Source: Deltaproteobacteria bacterium (GTDB taxonomy: Bacteria > Desulfobacterota > Syntrophia > Syntrophales > UBA5619). From it: a stretch of DNA of 16,745 nt. A model generated the notes under the pieces. The model did no database searches, was not told the origin of the DNA, and saw only the letters and a program-made list of their open reading frames with translations. Location: contig JAPLJW010000232.1 in the NCBI GenBank assembly GCA_026388365.1, positions 1-16,745 on the forward strand, given 5' to 3'. This document shows, piece after piece, positions 5,853 to 12,969 of the stretch (position 1 is its first letter; each line of letters starts with the position of its first letter). Both the position numbers and the translations under genes were made by a program.

Positions 5853-6374
5853 ATGAAAAATGTTTTTCGGATCCAGCGCGGGCTTGATCCCGGACAATAC
5901 AGCTTGGAAGAAGTTTTTGCGGATATCCGCACCTATGGCATTCTGTCAGACATTTTTACCGACGCGGAAGAACTCGAAGGGGTCATGGCGCGCACCCAGG
6001 TATTTGTGGTGGACCGGACCCATGAGATGTTCGTGGATAACGACGACGCTTCCATCACCATTGGCCTGACGCACCTGCGCTGCACCTCGGACGAGTTCCT
6101 GTATCTGGACATCATTCACGAGCTTTGCCATGTCAAACAACAGATGCAAGGACGGAATCTTTACGATCGAAGCAAGGCTTATGTGGATCGGGAGACCGAA
6201 ATCGAGGCCTACCAGATCACCGTCCAGGAGGCCCGTCGAATCGGTTTGAACGATGACGCCATCTCCTGTTATCTCCGCGTGCCCTGGATTACGCCGGAAG
6301 AGCACAAACGGCTGGTCTGCAGACTGGGTGTGAACGAAAGAATTCAAGAAGGTGATTTAACGTTCAGCGGTTAA
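5853..6374 (+). CDS. Hypothetical HExxH-motif (putative zinc metallopeptidase-like) protein
   Basis: I start this 173-residue protein at the ATG at 5853, 8 nt after GAGG, rather than at upstream in-frame codons that overlap the DUF3465 gene. The middle contains HELCH (residues 89-93), the zinc-binding HExxH motif, followed 21-25 residues later by E114 and E118 in RETEIEAYQ; this spacing recalls the third ligand of gluzincins and the E-x-E-A pattern of ImmA/IrrE proteases. No signal peptide is seen, so it should be cytoplasmic. Its substrate is unknown and no repressor-like partner is next to it. It may belong to the chromosomal backbone: GC content and codon use resemble the genes to the right. 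Its last 11 bp overlap the convergent kinase gene. Confidence 0.65.
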   Translation: MKNVFRIQRGLDPGQYSLEEVFADIRTYGILSDIFTDAEELEGVMARTQVFVVDRTHEMFVDNDDASITIGLTHLRCTSDEFLYLDIIHELCHVKQQMQGRNLYDRSKAYVDRETEIEAYQITVQEARRIGLNDDAISCYLRVPWITPEEHKRLVCRLGVNERIQEGDLTFSG

Positions 6375-7281
6375 GTCTATCCTTGAATTCCTCCAGGGTG
6401 AAACGGTATTCCTGGGTGCCGTAGCATTCGACGGCGAAGGAGGCGCATACGCTGCCCATTCTGGCGCATTGCTCAATGTCCAAACCCCGGATCAGGCCGC
6501 TGATCAGCCCTCCCCGGTAAGAATCGCCTGCGCCGGTCGGGTCTTCAACCTTGCTGGCTTGAATGGGGGAAATGGCGATTTCAGAATCCAGCGTGGAGAC
6601 CTGTGAACCCAACGCCCCCCGGGTGGTAATGATCGTCCCGGCCAGCTCCAACAGGGCTTCCTTCTTCAATCCCGTCTTGCTGATGATCAGATTCAGTTCG
6701 TAATCATTAACGATCACGATCCGGCACCCCTCGATGACCCGGACCAGTTCTTCTGTATCCCACAGGGGCAAGGATTGTCCGGGATCAAAGATATAATCGA
6801 TCCCCTTTGATTTACAGGCGCGCGGGTAATTCGCCATGTCTTCAAAATTGCCGGGAGCGACGATAACGATCGTTTCCCGGGGATTCAGTTGGTCAAAGTC
6901 CAATGCGGATGAATATTTCATGGCGCCGGGGTTGAATCCGGTGATCTGGTTATCGGCCAGATCGGTTGTAATATAGGCGCCGGCCGTGAATTCGTCATTT
7001 ATGATTTTGATATGGCTCGTAGAGATACCATTTTGGTCAAGCCATGCGAAGTATCTCTGATAATCATGGCCGATCGTGGCGGAGATGATGGGCTTTTCAC
7101 CCAACAGGGTGAGCGCATAGGCAATATTGCCCGCTGTGCCGCCGAATTTTTCCTTCATGCCGTTGACCTGGAAACAGACATTCAACGCATGAATCTTATC
7201 CGGAAGGATGTGGTCCGAGAAGTATCCCGGGAAATCCATGATTCGATCATAGGCCAATGCTCCGGTAACAATGATATTCAT
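6364..7281 (-). CDS. PfkB-family carbohydrate/nucleoside kinase
   Basis: This is a ribokinase-fold kinase of 305 residues that phosphorylates a sugar or nucleoside with ATP. The first PfkB signature is FGGTAGNIAYALTLLG (GGTAGN at 47-52) and the second is DPTGAGDSYRGG (247-258), with D253 the expected catalytic base and GAG the anion hole. The early VTGALAYDRIMDFPG strand is the substrate-binding start of the fold. I chose the ATG at 7281, with GGAAAGG 8 nt upstream, over a TTG at 7299. Sequence flavour resembles archaeal/bacterial adenosine- or nucleoside-kinase-like members, but the substrate cannot be read from the sequence. It stands alone, is convergent with and overlaps the HExxH gene, and has a near-consensus promoter upstream. 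Confidence 0.87.
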   Translation of the reverse strand: MNIIVTGALAYDRIMDFPGYFSDHILPDKIHALNVCFQVNGMKEKFGGTAGNIAYALTLLGEKPIISATIGHDYQRYFAWLDQNGISTSHIKIINDEFTAGAYITTDLADNQITGFNPGAMKYSSALDFDQLNPRETIVIVAPGNFEDMANYPRACKSKGIDYIFDPGQSLPLWDTEELVRVIEGCRIVIVNDYELNLIISKTGLKKEALLELAGTIITTRGALGSQVSTLDSEIAISPIQASKVEDPTGAGDSYRGGLISGLIRGLDIEQCARMGSVCASFAVECYGTQEYRFTLEEFKDRLNR

Positions 7282-7334
7282 GCGTACATGCCTTTCCAAT
7301 CCATCGTCGAAATCATCCCCGTTCGGATGGAAGG

Positions 7335-7363
7335 AATATAGGGAATATCGGGACGGGTGTCAA
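7335..7363 (-). promoter_or_regulatory. Sigma70 promoter of the PfkB-family kinase
   Basis: On the - strand a perfect -35 TTGACA (7363-7358), a 17-bp spacer and -10 TATATT (7340-7335, 5 of 6) form one of the strongest promoters in the window. Start of transcription would be near 7328, leaving a leader of about 47 nt before the ATG at 7281. Confidence 0.7.
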
Positions 7364-7414
7364 ATGTATTCTACCCAATCGATATTTGGGGGCTTCGGGG
7401 GCGTCAAGTTTGTC

Positions 7415-7443
7415 TTGATAATACAAGGCGGTCGTTGTAGATA
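7415..7443 (+). promoter_or_regulatory. Weak candidate promoter of the phenylacetate-CoA ligase operon
   Basis: TTGATA (7415-7420, 5 of 6), 17 bp, then TAGATA (7438-7443, 3 of 6). Placement 33 bp before the paaK start, after the divergent kinase promoter, is suitable, but the -10 is poor. Confidence 0.3.
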
Positions 7444-7475
7444 AACAGTCATCCAACTAACAGCGGAGGCGGAGC

Positions 7476-8774
7476 ATGTACTGGGAAAAAGAGATCGAGA
7501 CGATGGATCGGGATGATCTTTCGACACTGCAGGGGATGAGGCTCGGAGAAACCCTGGAGCGGGCGAAAAAATCCGTTCATTATGGTAAGCGTTTCGCGGA
7601 AATGGGTCTAAATATCGGTGAAATCCGGACGGTGGCCGATATCTCGAAACTGCCGCTGACCACAAAAGAAGATCTCCGGGAGAACTGGCCCTACGGTTTT
7701 CTCGCCTGCTCCCGCGACGAACTGATCCGGATGCACTCCTCCTCGGGGACGACCGGCCGGGCCACGGTCATCTTTCATACGGCCTCCGACATCGCGGCCT
7801 GGACGAACCTCCTCGCCCGCTGCATGCACATGGCCGGCATGAGACGCTTCGATGTCTTCCAGAACATGATGACCTACGGCCTCTTTACGGGGGGCTTGGG
7901 TTTTCACTACGGCGCGGAGAAGATCGGGGCGCTCGTGATCCCCGCCGGAGCGGGGAACAGCAAACGTCAGATCCAGCTCATTCAGGACTTTGAGACCACG
8001 GCCATCCACATCATCCCCAGCTACGCCCTCCACCTTTCAACGGTCTTCACGGAGGTCGGCGTCGATCCCAGGCGGGACACGAAGCTTCGGATGGCCTTCC
8101 TTGGCGCCGAACCCCACTCGGAGAAGATGCGCCGGAAGATTGAGGAGCTTTACGGCTTCAAGGCCTTCAACTCCTACGGACTCTCCGAGATGAACGGCCC
8201 TGGAATGGCCTTCGAGTGCCCGGAGCAAAACGGGATGCACATCTGGGAGGACAACTACATCGTGGAGATCATCGATCCCGTGACGCTGAAGCCCGTCCCC
8301 GACGGGGAGGAGGGCGAGCTGGTCACAACGACGCTCCTGCGGGAGGGGATGCCGATCCTCCGCTACCGGACGAAGGACCTGACCCGGATCATCCCCGGTT
8401 CTTGTCCCTGCGGACGGACCCATCGGCGCATCGAACGGATCAAGGGTCGAACCGACGACATGATTATCCTGAAAGGGGTGAATATCTTCCCGATTCAGAT
8501 TGAGAAGAAACTCATGGAGATCCCCGGCGTCGGGACGAATTTCGTCATCATCCTCGACCGGACGGGCTACAACGATTCGATGACCGTCAAGGTGGAGGTG
8601 CAGAAGAAGTTTTTTGGAGGCGATCTCCGGCAGTTGGAGGCCTTGCGTCGGAGGATCGTGGAGGATCTCAAAAGCGACATCCTGATCACGCCGCGGGTCG
8701 ATCTGGTGGAACCGGACAGCCTCCCGCAGAGCGAGGGGAAGGCGAAACGCGTCATCGACAACCGGATGGATTAG
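7476..8774 (+). CDS. paaK: Phenylacetate-CoA ligase
   Basis: This 432-residue enzyme is of the adenylate-forming family: it activates an aryl or aryl-acetic acid with ATP and joins it to CoA in the cytoplasm. Visible marks are the ATP loop SSSGTTGR (88-95), YGLSE (234-238) of the adenine-binding motif, the late YRTKDLTRI with the ribose-binding Asp, a CPCGRTHRR segment typical of PaaK, and KGRTDDMIILKGVNIFP at the hinge to the C-terminal domain. Length is usual for PaaK. GGAGGCGGAG lies directly before the ATG. It is followed by a tandem-ACT gene 37 bp downstream, an association seen in many anaerobes and archaea. In anaerobes such paralogues may act on phenylacetate from amino-acid breakdown, so the exact acid is not certain. 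Confidence 0.92.
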   Translation: MYWEKEIETMDRDDLSTLQGMRLGETLERAKKSVHYGKRFAEMGLNIGEIRTVADISKLPLTTKEDLRENWPYGFLACSRDELIRMHSSSGTTGRATVIFHTASDIAAWTNLLARCMHMAGMRRFDVFQNMMTYGLFTGGLGFHYGAEKIGALVIPAGAGNSKRQIQLIQDFETTAIHIIPSYALHLSTVFTEVGVDPRRDTKLRMAFLGAEPHSEKMRRKIEELYGFKAFNSYGLSEMNGPGMAFECPEQNGMHIWEDNYIVEIIDPVTLKPVPDGEEGELVTTTLLREGMPILRYRTKDLTRIIPGSCPCGRTHRRIERIKGRTDDMIILKGVNIFPIQIEKKLMEIPGVGTNFVIILDRTGYNDSMTVKVEVQKKFFGGDLRQLEALRRRIVEDLKSDILITPRVDLVEPDSLPQSEGKAKRVIDNRMD

Positions 8775-8811
8775 CAGACTCTCAAACCATGCTGTTATAA
8801 AGGGGGCTCAA

Positions 8812-9267
8812 ATGATTTCCTATCAGCTTTCGATTTTTGCGGAAAACAAGCCGGGACGTCTGGCGGCCGTGACACGGGTATTGGCAAAAGAGATGATCAA
8901 CATCCGGGCGACGACGATCTCCACGTCCGACACATTCGGCGTAATCAACCTGATCGTCGATGACCCTGCACGTGCTGAGAAAGCACTGACGAAGGCCGGC
9001 ATGACCGTTTCGCTGAGCCGGGTCCTGGCCGTCGTCATTCCCGACCAGCCGGGCGGTCTGGATCGGCTCACCCAGCTTCTTCTCATGGAGAATTTCAACA
9101 TCAACAATGCATACGGTTTTGTGCTGGAAGGCCACCGGAAGGCGGTTTTTGTAGTCAGCGTGGACCAGATCGAGAAGGCCGAGGCTCTTCTCGAAAAAAA
9201 TGGGTTTCAGACCCTGGATGCCGAGGCACTTTCGGCGATCGAGCCTTTTCATTATATGAAATATTGA
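8812..9267 (+). CDS. Tandem ACT-domain protein
   Basis: This 151-residue protein is two ACT domains: residues about 1-68 (YQLSIFAENKPGRLAAVTRV, EMINIRATTIS) and about 72-145 (VLAVVIPDQPGGLDRLTQLL, NFNINNAYGF). ACT domains bind small ligands, commonly amino acids, and control partner enzymes. With no catalytic domain attached, it is probably a regulator or ligand sensor for the phenylacetate-CoA ligase just upstream. This gene pair is recurrent in deltaproteobacteria and archaea, which supports a joint role but does not tell the ligand. The start has AAAGGGGG 7 nt upstream. The next gene follows after 10 bp. Confidence 0.88.
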   Translation: MISYQLSIFAENKPGRLAAVTRVLAKEMINIRATTISTSDTFGVINLIVDDPARAEKALTKAGMTVSLSRVLAVVIPDQPGGLDRLTQLLLMENFNINNAYGFVLEGHRKAVFVVSVDQIEKAEALLEKNGFQTLDAEALSAIEPFHYMKY

Positions 9268-9277
9268 GGATGAGACG

Positions 9278-9709
9278 ATGACACACTCCGATGCAGGTCG
9301 CTATTCGGCCAAACATGCGCCGGGCGGGAGTCCGGATGAGAGAATTGCCGGGGCGGTCCGGGAAAAGGCCACGGGAGGAGAGCTCGACTGCGCGGAGGCC
9401 GAACGGATCGCTGCCGCGCTGGGCATTCGGCTTGCAGAAATCGGTCGGACTCTGGATCTATTGGAGCTGCGCATCGGGCGCTGCCAACTCGGGCTGTTCG
9501 GCTATCCCGAAGGAAAGGCCGTTCATCCGGCAGCGGCGGTCGCTTCGGGCCTTGACGCGGACATCCGCGGGCGTCTCGCCGATGGAAGGCTCCCCTGTAA
9601 GGCGGCCTGGGAAATCGCCTCGAAGCGCAAGGTTGCGAGAATGGAAGTCTCCTCCGCCTGTGAGTCCCTCAAGATCCGAATCAAACCTTGCCAGCTCGGG
9701 GCCTTCTGA
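9278..9709 (+). CDS. Small protein of two 42-residue HTH-like repeats ending in CQLG(L/A)F
   Basis: I do not recognise a named family for this 143-residue protein. It has a clear internal duplication: residues 33-74 and 102-143 align over 42 positions without a gap, with 15 identities, including L-x-C near the start, IA in the first helix, RI and the closing CQLG(L/A)F. Each unit looks like helix-turn-helix followed by a short strand (for example AWEIASKRKV-ARMEVSSACESL-KIRI), so a DNA- or RNA-binding role is possible but inferred. A spacer (GYPEGKAVHPAAAVASGLD) joins the repeats and the first 30 residues look disordered. Position 10 bp after the ACT gene suggests membership in the paaK operon, perhaps as its regulator. 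The stop is 1 bp from the stop of the convergent phosphorylase gene. Confidence 0.7.
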   Translation: MTHSDAGRYSAKHAPGGSPDERIAGAVREKATGGELDCAEAERIAAALGIRLAEIGRTLDLLELRIGRCQLGLFGYPEGKAVHPAAAVASGLDADIRGRLADGRLPCKAAWEIASKRKVARMEVSSACESLKIRIKPCQLGAF

Positions 9710-9710
9710 T

Positions 9711-10439
9711 TCAAATACGTTCAGAAGTCCGGGCTTCCCGCTCGATATACCGCATCAGGATCCGGAGGATCGCCTCGGCATTATGCCGGGCGTGCCAGAG
9801 GACCTTCTCCATCGTCAGCGCCTTCTCCTCCAGGCCGTGGGCGAAATTGTCCACCGAGCAGAGAGAGGCGTAGGGAATTTCCAGCTCTTGGGCGATGACC
9901 GCCTCGCTCGCCATCGTCATCCCGACGAGGTCGGCGAACTGGGAAATCATTGCAATCTCCGCACGCGTTTCGAGGCGGGGGCCGGCGGTCTGCCAATAGA
10001 TCCCGCCGTCAATGCAATCGAGGGCGCAATCGCGAGCCGCTTCCAGCCATTTCCGCCGGACCTCCGCGCTCAGAACCGGTACGATATGCGTCGCCTTTTC
10101 CCGGACGACCGTCGGTCCCGCCCCAAGCAGGATGTAATCATCCGGGACGACTAAAAGCCCCGGCTTCAGACGGCGTTTCAGGGCGCCGGTCGAATGGATG
10201 CCGAGGATTTCCCGCACCCCAAGCGTCTTCAGCGCGGTAAGGTTTGCCTGGTGGTTGATTTGGTGCGGCAGGATATGGCGGTGGGAGTCCGTCCCGTGGC
10301 GGGCGATGAAAACGATGCCGGCGTTGCGGAAGACCGTCGCCCGGCCGAAGTCCGTTTCGACTGTTTCTTCACGAAGATCTGCAAAAATTCCCTTTCCCTG
10401 CAACAGGAGGGTTCCCGAGATGATGCCGAGCGGTTTCAT
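9711..10439 (-). CDS. MTAP/PNP-family nucleoside phosphorylase (methylthioadenosine or methylthioinosine type)
   Basis: This 242-residue enzyme would split a purine nucleoside with phosphate, giving the base and a (methylthio)ribose-1-phosphate. The N-terminus has LGIISGTLL, the phosphate/sugar region RHGTDSHRHILPHQINHQAN (47-66), the purine side QTAGPRLETRAEI, GMTMASEAVIAQEL, and SVDNFAHGL near the C-terminus. The GPRxET and PHxINHxAN pattern fits MTAP/MTIP rather than deoxynucleoside phosphorylases, but the final selectivity loop reads SVDNF, so adenine versus hypoxanthine preference cannot be set by eye. AAGGAGAG lies 5-6 nt before the ATG. It has its own promoter at 10475-10503 and is convergent with the paaK operon, with a 1-bp gap and no terminator between. 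Confidence 0.85.
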   Translation of the reverse strand: MKPLGIISGTLLLQGKGIFADLREETVETDFGRATVFRNAGIVFIARHGTDSHRHILPHQINHQANLTALKTLGVREILGIHSTGALKRRLKPGLLVVPDDYILLGAGPTVVREKATHIVPVLSAEVRRKWLEAARDCALDCIDGGIYWQTAGPRLETRAEIAMISQFADLVGMTMASEAVIAQELEIPYASLCSVDNFAHGLEEKALTMEKVLWHARHNAEAILRILMRYIEREARTSERI

Positions 10440-10474
10440 GCGCTCTCCTTTTCGAGGGGTTAAATGGATGACGG

Positions 10475-10503
10475 TCTATAGCAGATCGTCAGGCGTCTGT
10501 CAA
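10475..10503 (-). promoter_or_regulatory. Sigma70 promoter of the nucleoside phosphorylase
   Basis: On the - strand TTGACA (10503-10498, perfect), 17 bp, then TATAGA (10480-10475, 4 of 6). The leader would be about 29 nt. The -35 hexamer coincides with the left tip of the repeat-bearing element at 10498-10574. Confidence 0.62.
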
Positions 10504-10574
10504 AGCCGGCGCCATCTTTTGTCAAGCCGGCGCCATCTTTCCAAACGAAAGTGGACCCCCGTTTTGAATTGACA
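10498..10574. repeat. 77-bp TGTCAA...TTGACA-bounded element with direct repeats
   Basis: The segment starts TGTCAA and ends TTGACA, an inverted pair, and holds two near-identical copies of GTCAA(A)GCCGGCGCCATCTTT (10499-10519 and 10521-10540), then GTGGACCCCCGTTTTG. TG...CA tips with short internal direct repeats resemble the ends of IS21-type elements; it could be a deletion remnant or a tiny non-autonomous element. No transposase and no obvious target duplication are present. Both flanking genes use the tips as -35 hexamers. Confidence 0.5.
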
Positions 10575-10598
10575 TCGTTTGTCCCTCTGTGCGATAAT
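10569..10598 (+). promoter_or_regulatory. Sigma70 promoter of trxA-bamD
   Basis: TTGACA (10569-10574, perfect), 18 bp, then GATAAT (10593-10598, 5 of 6). Transcription would start near 10605, about 27 nt before the trxA ATG. The -35 is the right tip of the 77-bp repeat element. Confidence 0.68.
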
Positions 10599-10631
10599 GT
10601 GATTCGAGAATTGCAGAAAGGAGGCCATCGT

Positions 10632-10961
10632 ATGGCAGATAAATCGCTGGTGCACGTCGGCGACGACAATTTTGAAGAGGAGGTTCTTCAGGCGGACAGG
10701 CCCGCACTGGTCGACTTTTGGGCGCCCTGGTGCGGTCCCTGCAAGGCCATCGGTCCCACCGTAGAGGCGTTGGCCGTCCAGTATAGCGATCAGCTCATGG
10801 TGGCGAAGGTCAACATCGACGATCATCCGAAAACGGCCGCAAAATACGGTGTGATGAGCATCCCCACTCTGATTCTTTTCAAAGAGGGAAAGGTTCTCGA
10901 CACCCTGATCGGCCTGGTCCCGAAGGAACGCCTGGAGGCGTTTATCCGCAAGGCTCTGTAG
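10632..10961 (+). CDS. trxA: Thioredoxin
   Basis: This 109-residue protein is a complete classical thioredoxin: FWAPWCGPCK with redox cysteines C34 and C37, the buried D28 in LVDFWA, and the cis-proline P78 in SIPTLILFKEGK, ending with a helix. It reduces disulfides in cytoplasmic proteins and is recharged by thioredoxin reductase. I start it at the ATG at 10632 because AAGGAGG lies 7 nt upstream; an in-frame ATG at 10551 is upstream of the predicted promoter. bamD follows after 16 bp, so the two are probably co-transcribed. Nothing about the sequence is unusual. Confidence 0.96.
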   Translation: MADKSLVHVGDDNFEEEVLQADRPALVDFWAPWCGPCKAIGPTVEALAVQYSDQLMVAKVNIDDHPKTAAKYGVMSIPTLILFKEGKVLDTLIGLVPKERLEAFIRKAL

Positions 10962-10977
10962 GCGATGAAAGGTGATC

Positions 10978-11682
10978 ATGGTGCATAATAAAAGAGAATT
11001 TCTTGCGCTCCTGGCGGTCATTTTTCTGCTCTCCGGCTGCAAGATGTGGCTGCCTTGGGCGAAGAATGTGGAAATGGCCCGCGCAACCCCGGAGGGTCTC
11101 TACCAGCAGGGTCTGGAGGGGTATCGGGATAATGATTACAAGAAGGCCATAGAACTTTTCCAGCGGGTCAAGGAAGAGTATCCCCTGAGTCCGCTTGCCA
11201 TCATGGCGGAGATGGGAATCGCCGACGCCTATTTCAGCGACAAACAGTATCTCGATGCCAATCTGGCCTACAGCGAATTTCTGAATCTCCATCCGACGAA
11301 CGAGAACCTTCCCTACGTCATGTATCAACTCGGAATGTGCCATTTCAACGAGATCTCAACGATCGATCGCGACCAGTCGGAAACCTTCAAGGCGCTCAAA
11401 GAATTCGAACGGCTCATGGCCCGCTTTCCCGGCAGCAAGTTCTCCTTCATGGCTGAGAAGATGATCCGGGATTGCAGGAAAACCCTGGGTGAGCAGGAGT
11501 TCTACGTGGGAGAATTCTACTTCATAATCAAGGAGTACCGGGCGGCGCTGCCCCGGTTTGAAAAGATCGCGCGGGACTATGCGAATATCGGCCTCGATTA
11601 CAAGGTCAACTACTTCATCGTTGAAACGAAGAGACGCATCGCTGAGGCGGATGCGAAAAAGAAACCCGTGGTGAAGAATTAG
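10978..11682 (+). CDS. bamD: Outer membrane assembly lipoprotein BamD
   Basis: This 234-residue protein is a lipoprotein: a basic start, hydrophobic FLALLAVIFLL and lipobox LSGC with the lipidated C21. The mature part is a chain of TPR-like helical pairs (GLYQQGLEGYRDNDYKKAIELFQRV, YPLSPLAIMAEMGIADAYF, YSEFLNLHPTNENLPYVMYQLGMCHF), the standard BamD layout. BamD works with BamA in the inner leaflet of the outer membrane to fold and insert beta-barrel proteins. The start may be the ATG at 10978 or the adjacent GTG at 10981; AAAGGTG ends at 10974 and fits the GTG slightly better. Its stop TAG touches the first bases of the terminator hairpin. Confidence 0.92.
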   Translation: MVHNKREFLALLAVIFLLSGCKMWLPWAKNVEMARATPEGLYQQGLEGYRDNDYKKAIELFQRVKEEYPLSPLAIMAEMGIADAYFSDKQYLDANLAYSEFLNLHPTNENLPYVMYQLGMCHFNEISTIDRDQSETFKALKEFERLMARFPGSKFSFMAEKMIRDCRKTLGEQEFYVGEFYFIIKEYRAALPRFEKIARDYANIGLDYKVNYFIVETKRRIAEADAKKKPVVKN

Positions 11683-11702
11683 ACCGCCCATACCGGTCTT
11701 TT
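11681..11702 (+). terminator. Intrinsic terminator of trxA-bamD
   Basis: AGACCG (11681-11686) pairs with CGGTCT (11694-11699) over a 7-nt loop, then three more T residues. The stem overlaps the bamD stop codon. The 6-bp stem and short T-run make it modest in strength. The - strand side reads AATTCTT after the stem, so it is poor for rlmN. Confidence 0.65.
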
Positions 11703-11801
11703 CCCTGATCCTCCTGCCGGGGTTCAATCTCTCCGGATCATATTCCCCGAAGCTTCCTTCTTTGCCGCCTTGGATACCTTGCAGCTTGCTTGCGGGGTAG
11801 T

Positions 11802-12842
11802 TCATTCACCGGAAGCGGCTTGACCGCTCAACTGGCCGCAGGCGGCGAGGATGTCCCGGCCGTGACTCGCGCGGAGGATGGCTGTGTAATGGTGGTCGAG
11901 CAGGATCTGCTGAAAGGTCGAAACATTCTCTGGGGTCGGCGTCCGGTAGGCAGAGCCCGGAAACTCGTTGAAGGCGATGAGATTCAATTTACAGCGGACG
12001 CCCCGGAGCAGCCGGGCCAGTTTTTCCGCATCCGCGGGGGAGTCGTTCACGCCCGCCATGAGGATGTACTCGAAGGTCAGCATCCGGCGCCCCGGCATCG
12101 GGTAGTCGCGGCAGGCCCTGAGCAGCTCCGCCAGGGGGTATTTCCGGTTTACCGGCATCAGCTCGTCCCGCCGCCGGTCGTCCGAAGCGTTGAGCGAGAT
12201 CGCAAGGTTGACGCAGACGTCCTTTCCCAGCTGCACGATCGACGGTGCAATGCCGCAGGTCGAGACGGTGACCTTCCGGCTGGAGAATCCCAGGCCGTGG
12301 TCGGAGGTGAGGATCCGGATCGCCTTCAGGGTGTGGTCGTAGTTCGCGAGCGGCTCCCCCATCCCCATCAGCACGATGTTCTTGATCTGCGGCCCCTCGG
12401 GCGTATGGCGCCGGAGCATCGTCATCTGGCCGGTGATTTCGGAGGGGAGCAGATTGCGCTTCAGTCCCTGCCGGCCGGTCAGGCAGAAGCGGCATCCCAT
12501 CGCGCAGCCCGCCTGGGTCGATATGCAGGCGGTCCAATGGTTCCTGCCGGGGATGAGGACGCTCTCAATGAAGAGACCGTCCTCGAGACGGAAGAGGACC
12601 TTCTTCGTCCCGTCCTGCGAGGTCTGGATCCGGTCGATGGCGGGTTCGGCGATGCGGGTGAGATCTTCCATACGGGCGCGGAAATCCCGCGCCAGCGTCG
12701 TCATCTCCGGGAAAGAGGTCGCCCCGCCCGTATAGAGCCATTTCATGATCTGCCGGGCGCGGTATTTCTCCTTGCCGAGGCTGGCGATCAATGCCTCGAT
12801 CTCTTTTAAGGACATGTCCCGGATGTTGGGTCTTGCCGTCAT
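11802..12842 (-). CDS. rlmN: Dual-specificity RNA methyltransferase RlmN (23S rRNA A2503 / tRNA A37)
   Basis: This 346-residue radical-SAM enzyme adds a methyl to C2 of A2503 in 23S rRNA and A37 in some tRNAs. The cluster motif is GCAMGCRFC with C113, C117 and C120; the two further catalytic cysteines are C106 (ACIST, 7 residues before the first cluster Cys) and C335 in AACGQL near the C-terminus. The SAM-binding GMGEPLANYDHTL and the STCGIAP strand are typical. The N-terminal ~90 residues form the helical RNA-recognition domain (EKYRARQIMKWLY). All key residues are present. It stands alone, 127 bp downstream of the OmpA-like gene and convergent with bamD; I see no clear promoter of its own. 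Confidence 0.95.
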   Translation of the reverse strand: MTARPNIRDMSLKEIEALIASLGKEKYRARQIMKWLYTGGATSFPEMTTLARDFRARMEDLTRIAEPAIDRIQTSQDGTKKVLFRLEDGLFIESVLIPGRNHWTACISTQAGCAMGCRFCLTGRQGLKRNLLPSEITGQMTMLRRHTPEGPQIKNIVLMGMGEPLANYDHTLKAIRILTSDHGLGFSSRKVTVSTCGIAPSIVQLGKDVCVNLAISLNASDDRRRDELMPVNRKYPLAELLRACRDYPMPGRRMLTFEYILMAGVNDSPADAEKLARLLRGVRCKLNLIAFNEFPGSAYRTPTPENVSTFQQILLDHHYTAILRASHGRDILAACGQLSGQAASGE

Positions 12843-12969
12843 GCGTCAACCATTTGCTTTCGTTTTATTCCAGATATGCGGGAGAATTTTACGCTACACC
12901 GGATGGATATCAGGATAGCCCGCTTTAAATCCTCAATCCGACGGGGCAATTGGGAATGTCGGGAATCGA

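Noticed and set aside
11790..12809. 339-codon open frame on the + strand opposite rlmN
   Set aside because: rlmN has all catalytic motifs on the - strand; this is a GC-rich shadow without homology signs.
12843..12969. Promoter or terminator between rlmN and the OmpA-like gene
   Set aside because: Only weak TTGAGG/TGATAT-like matches and no stable hairpin with a T-run were found.
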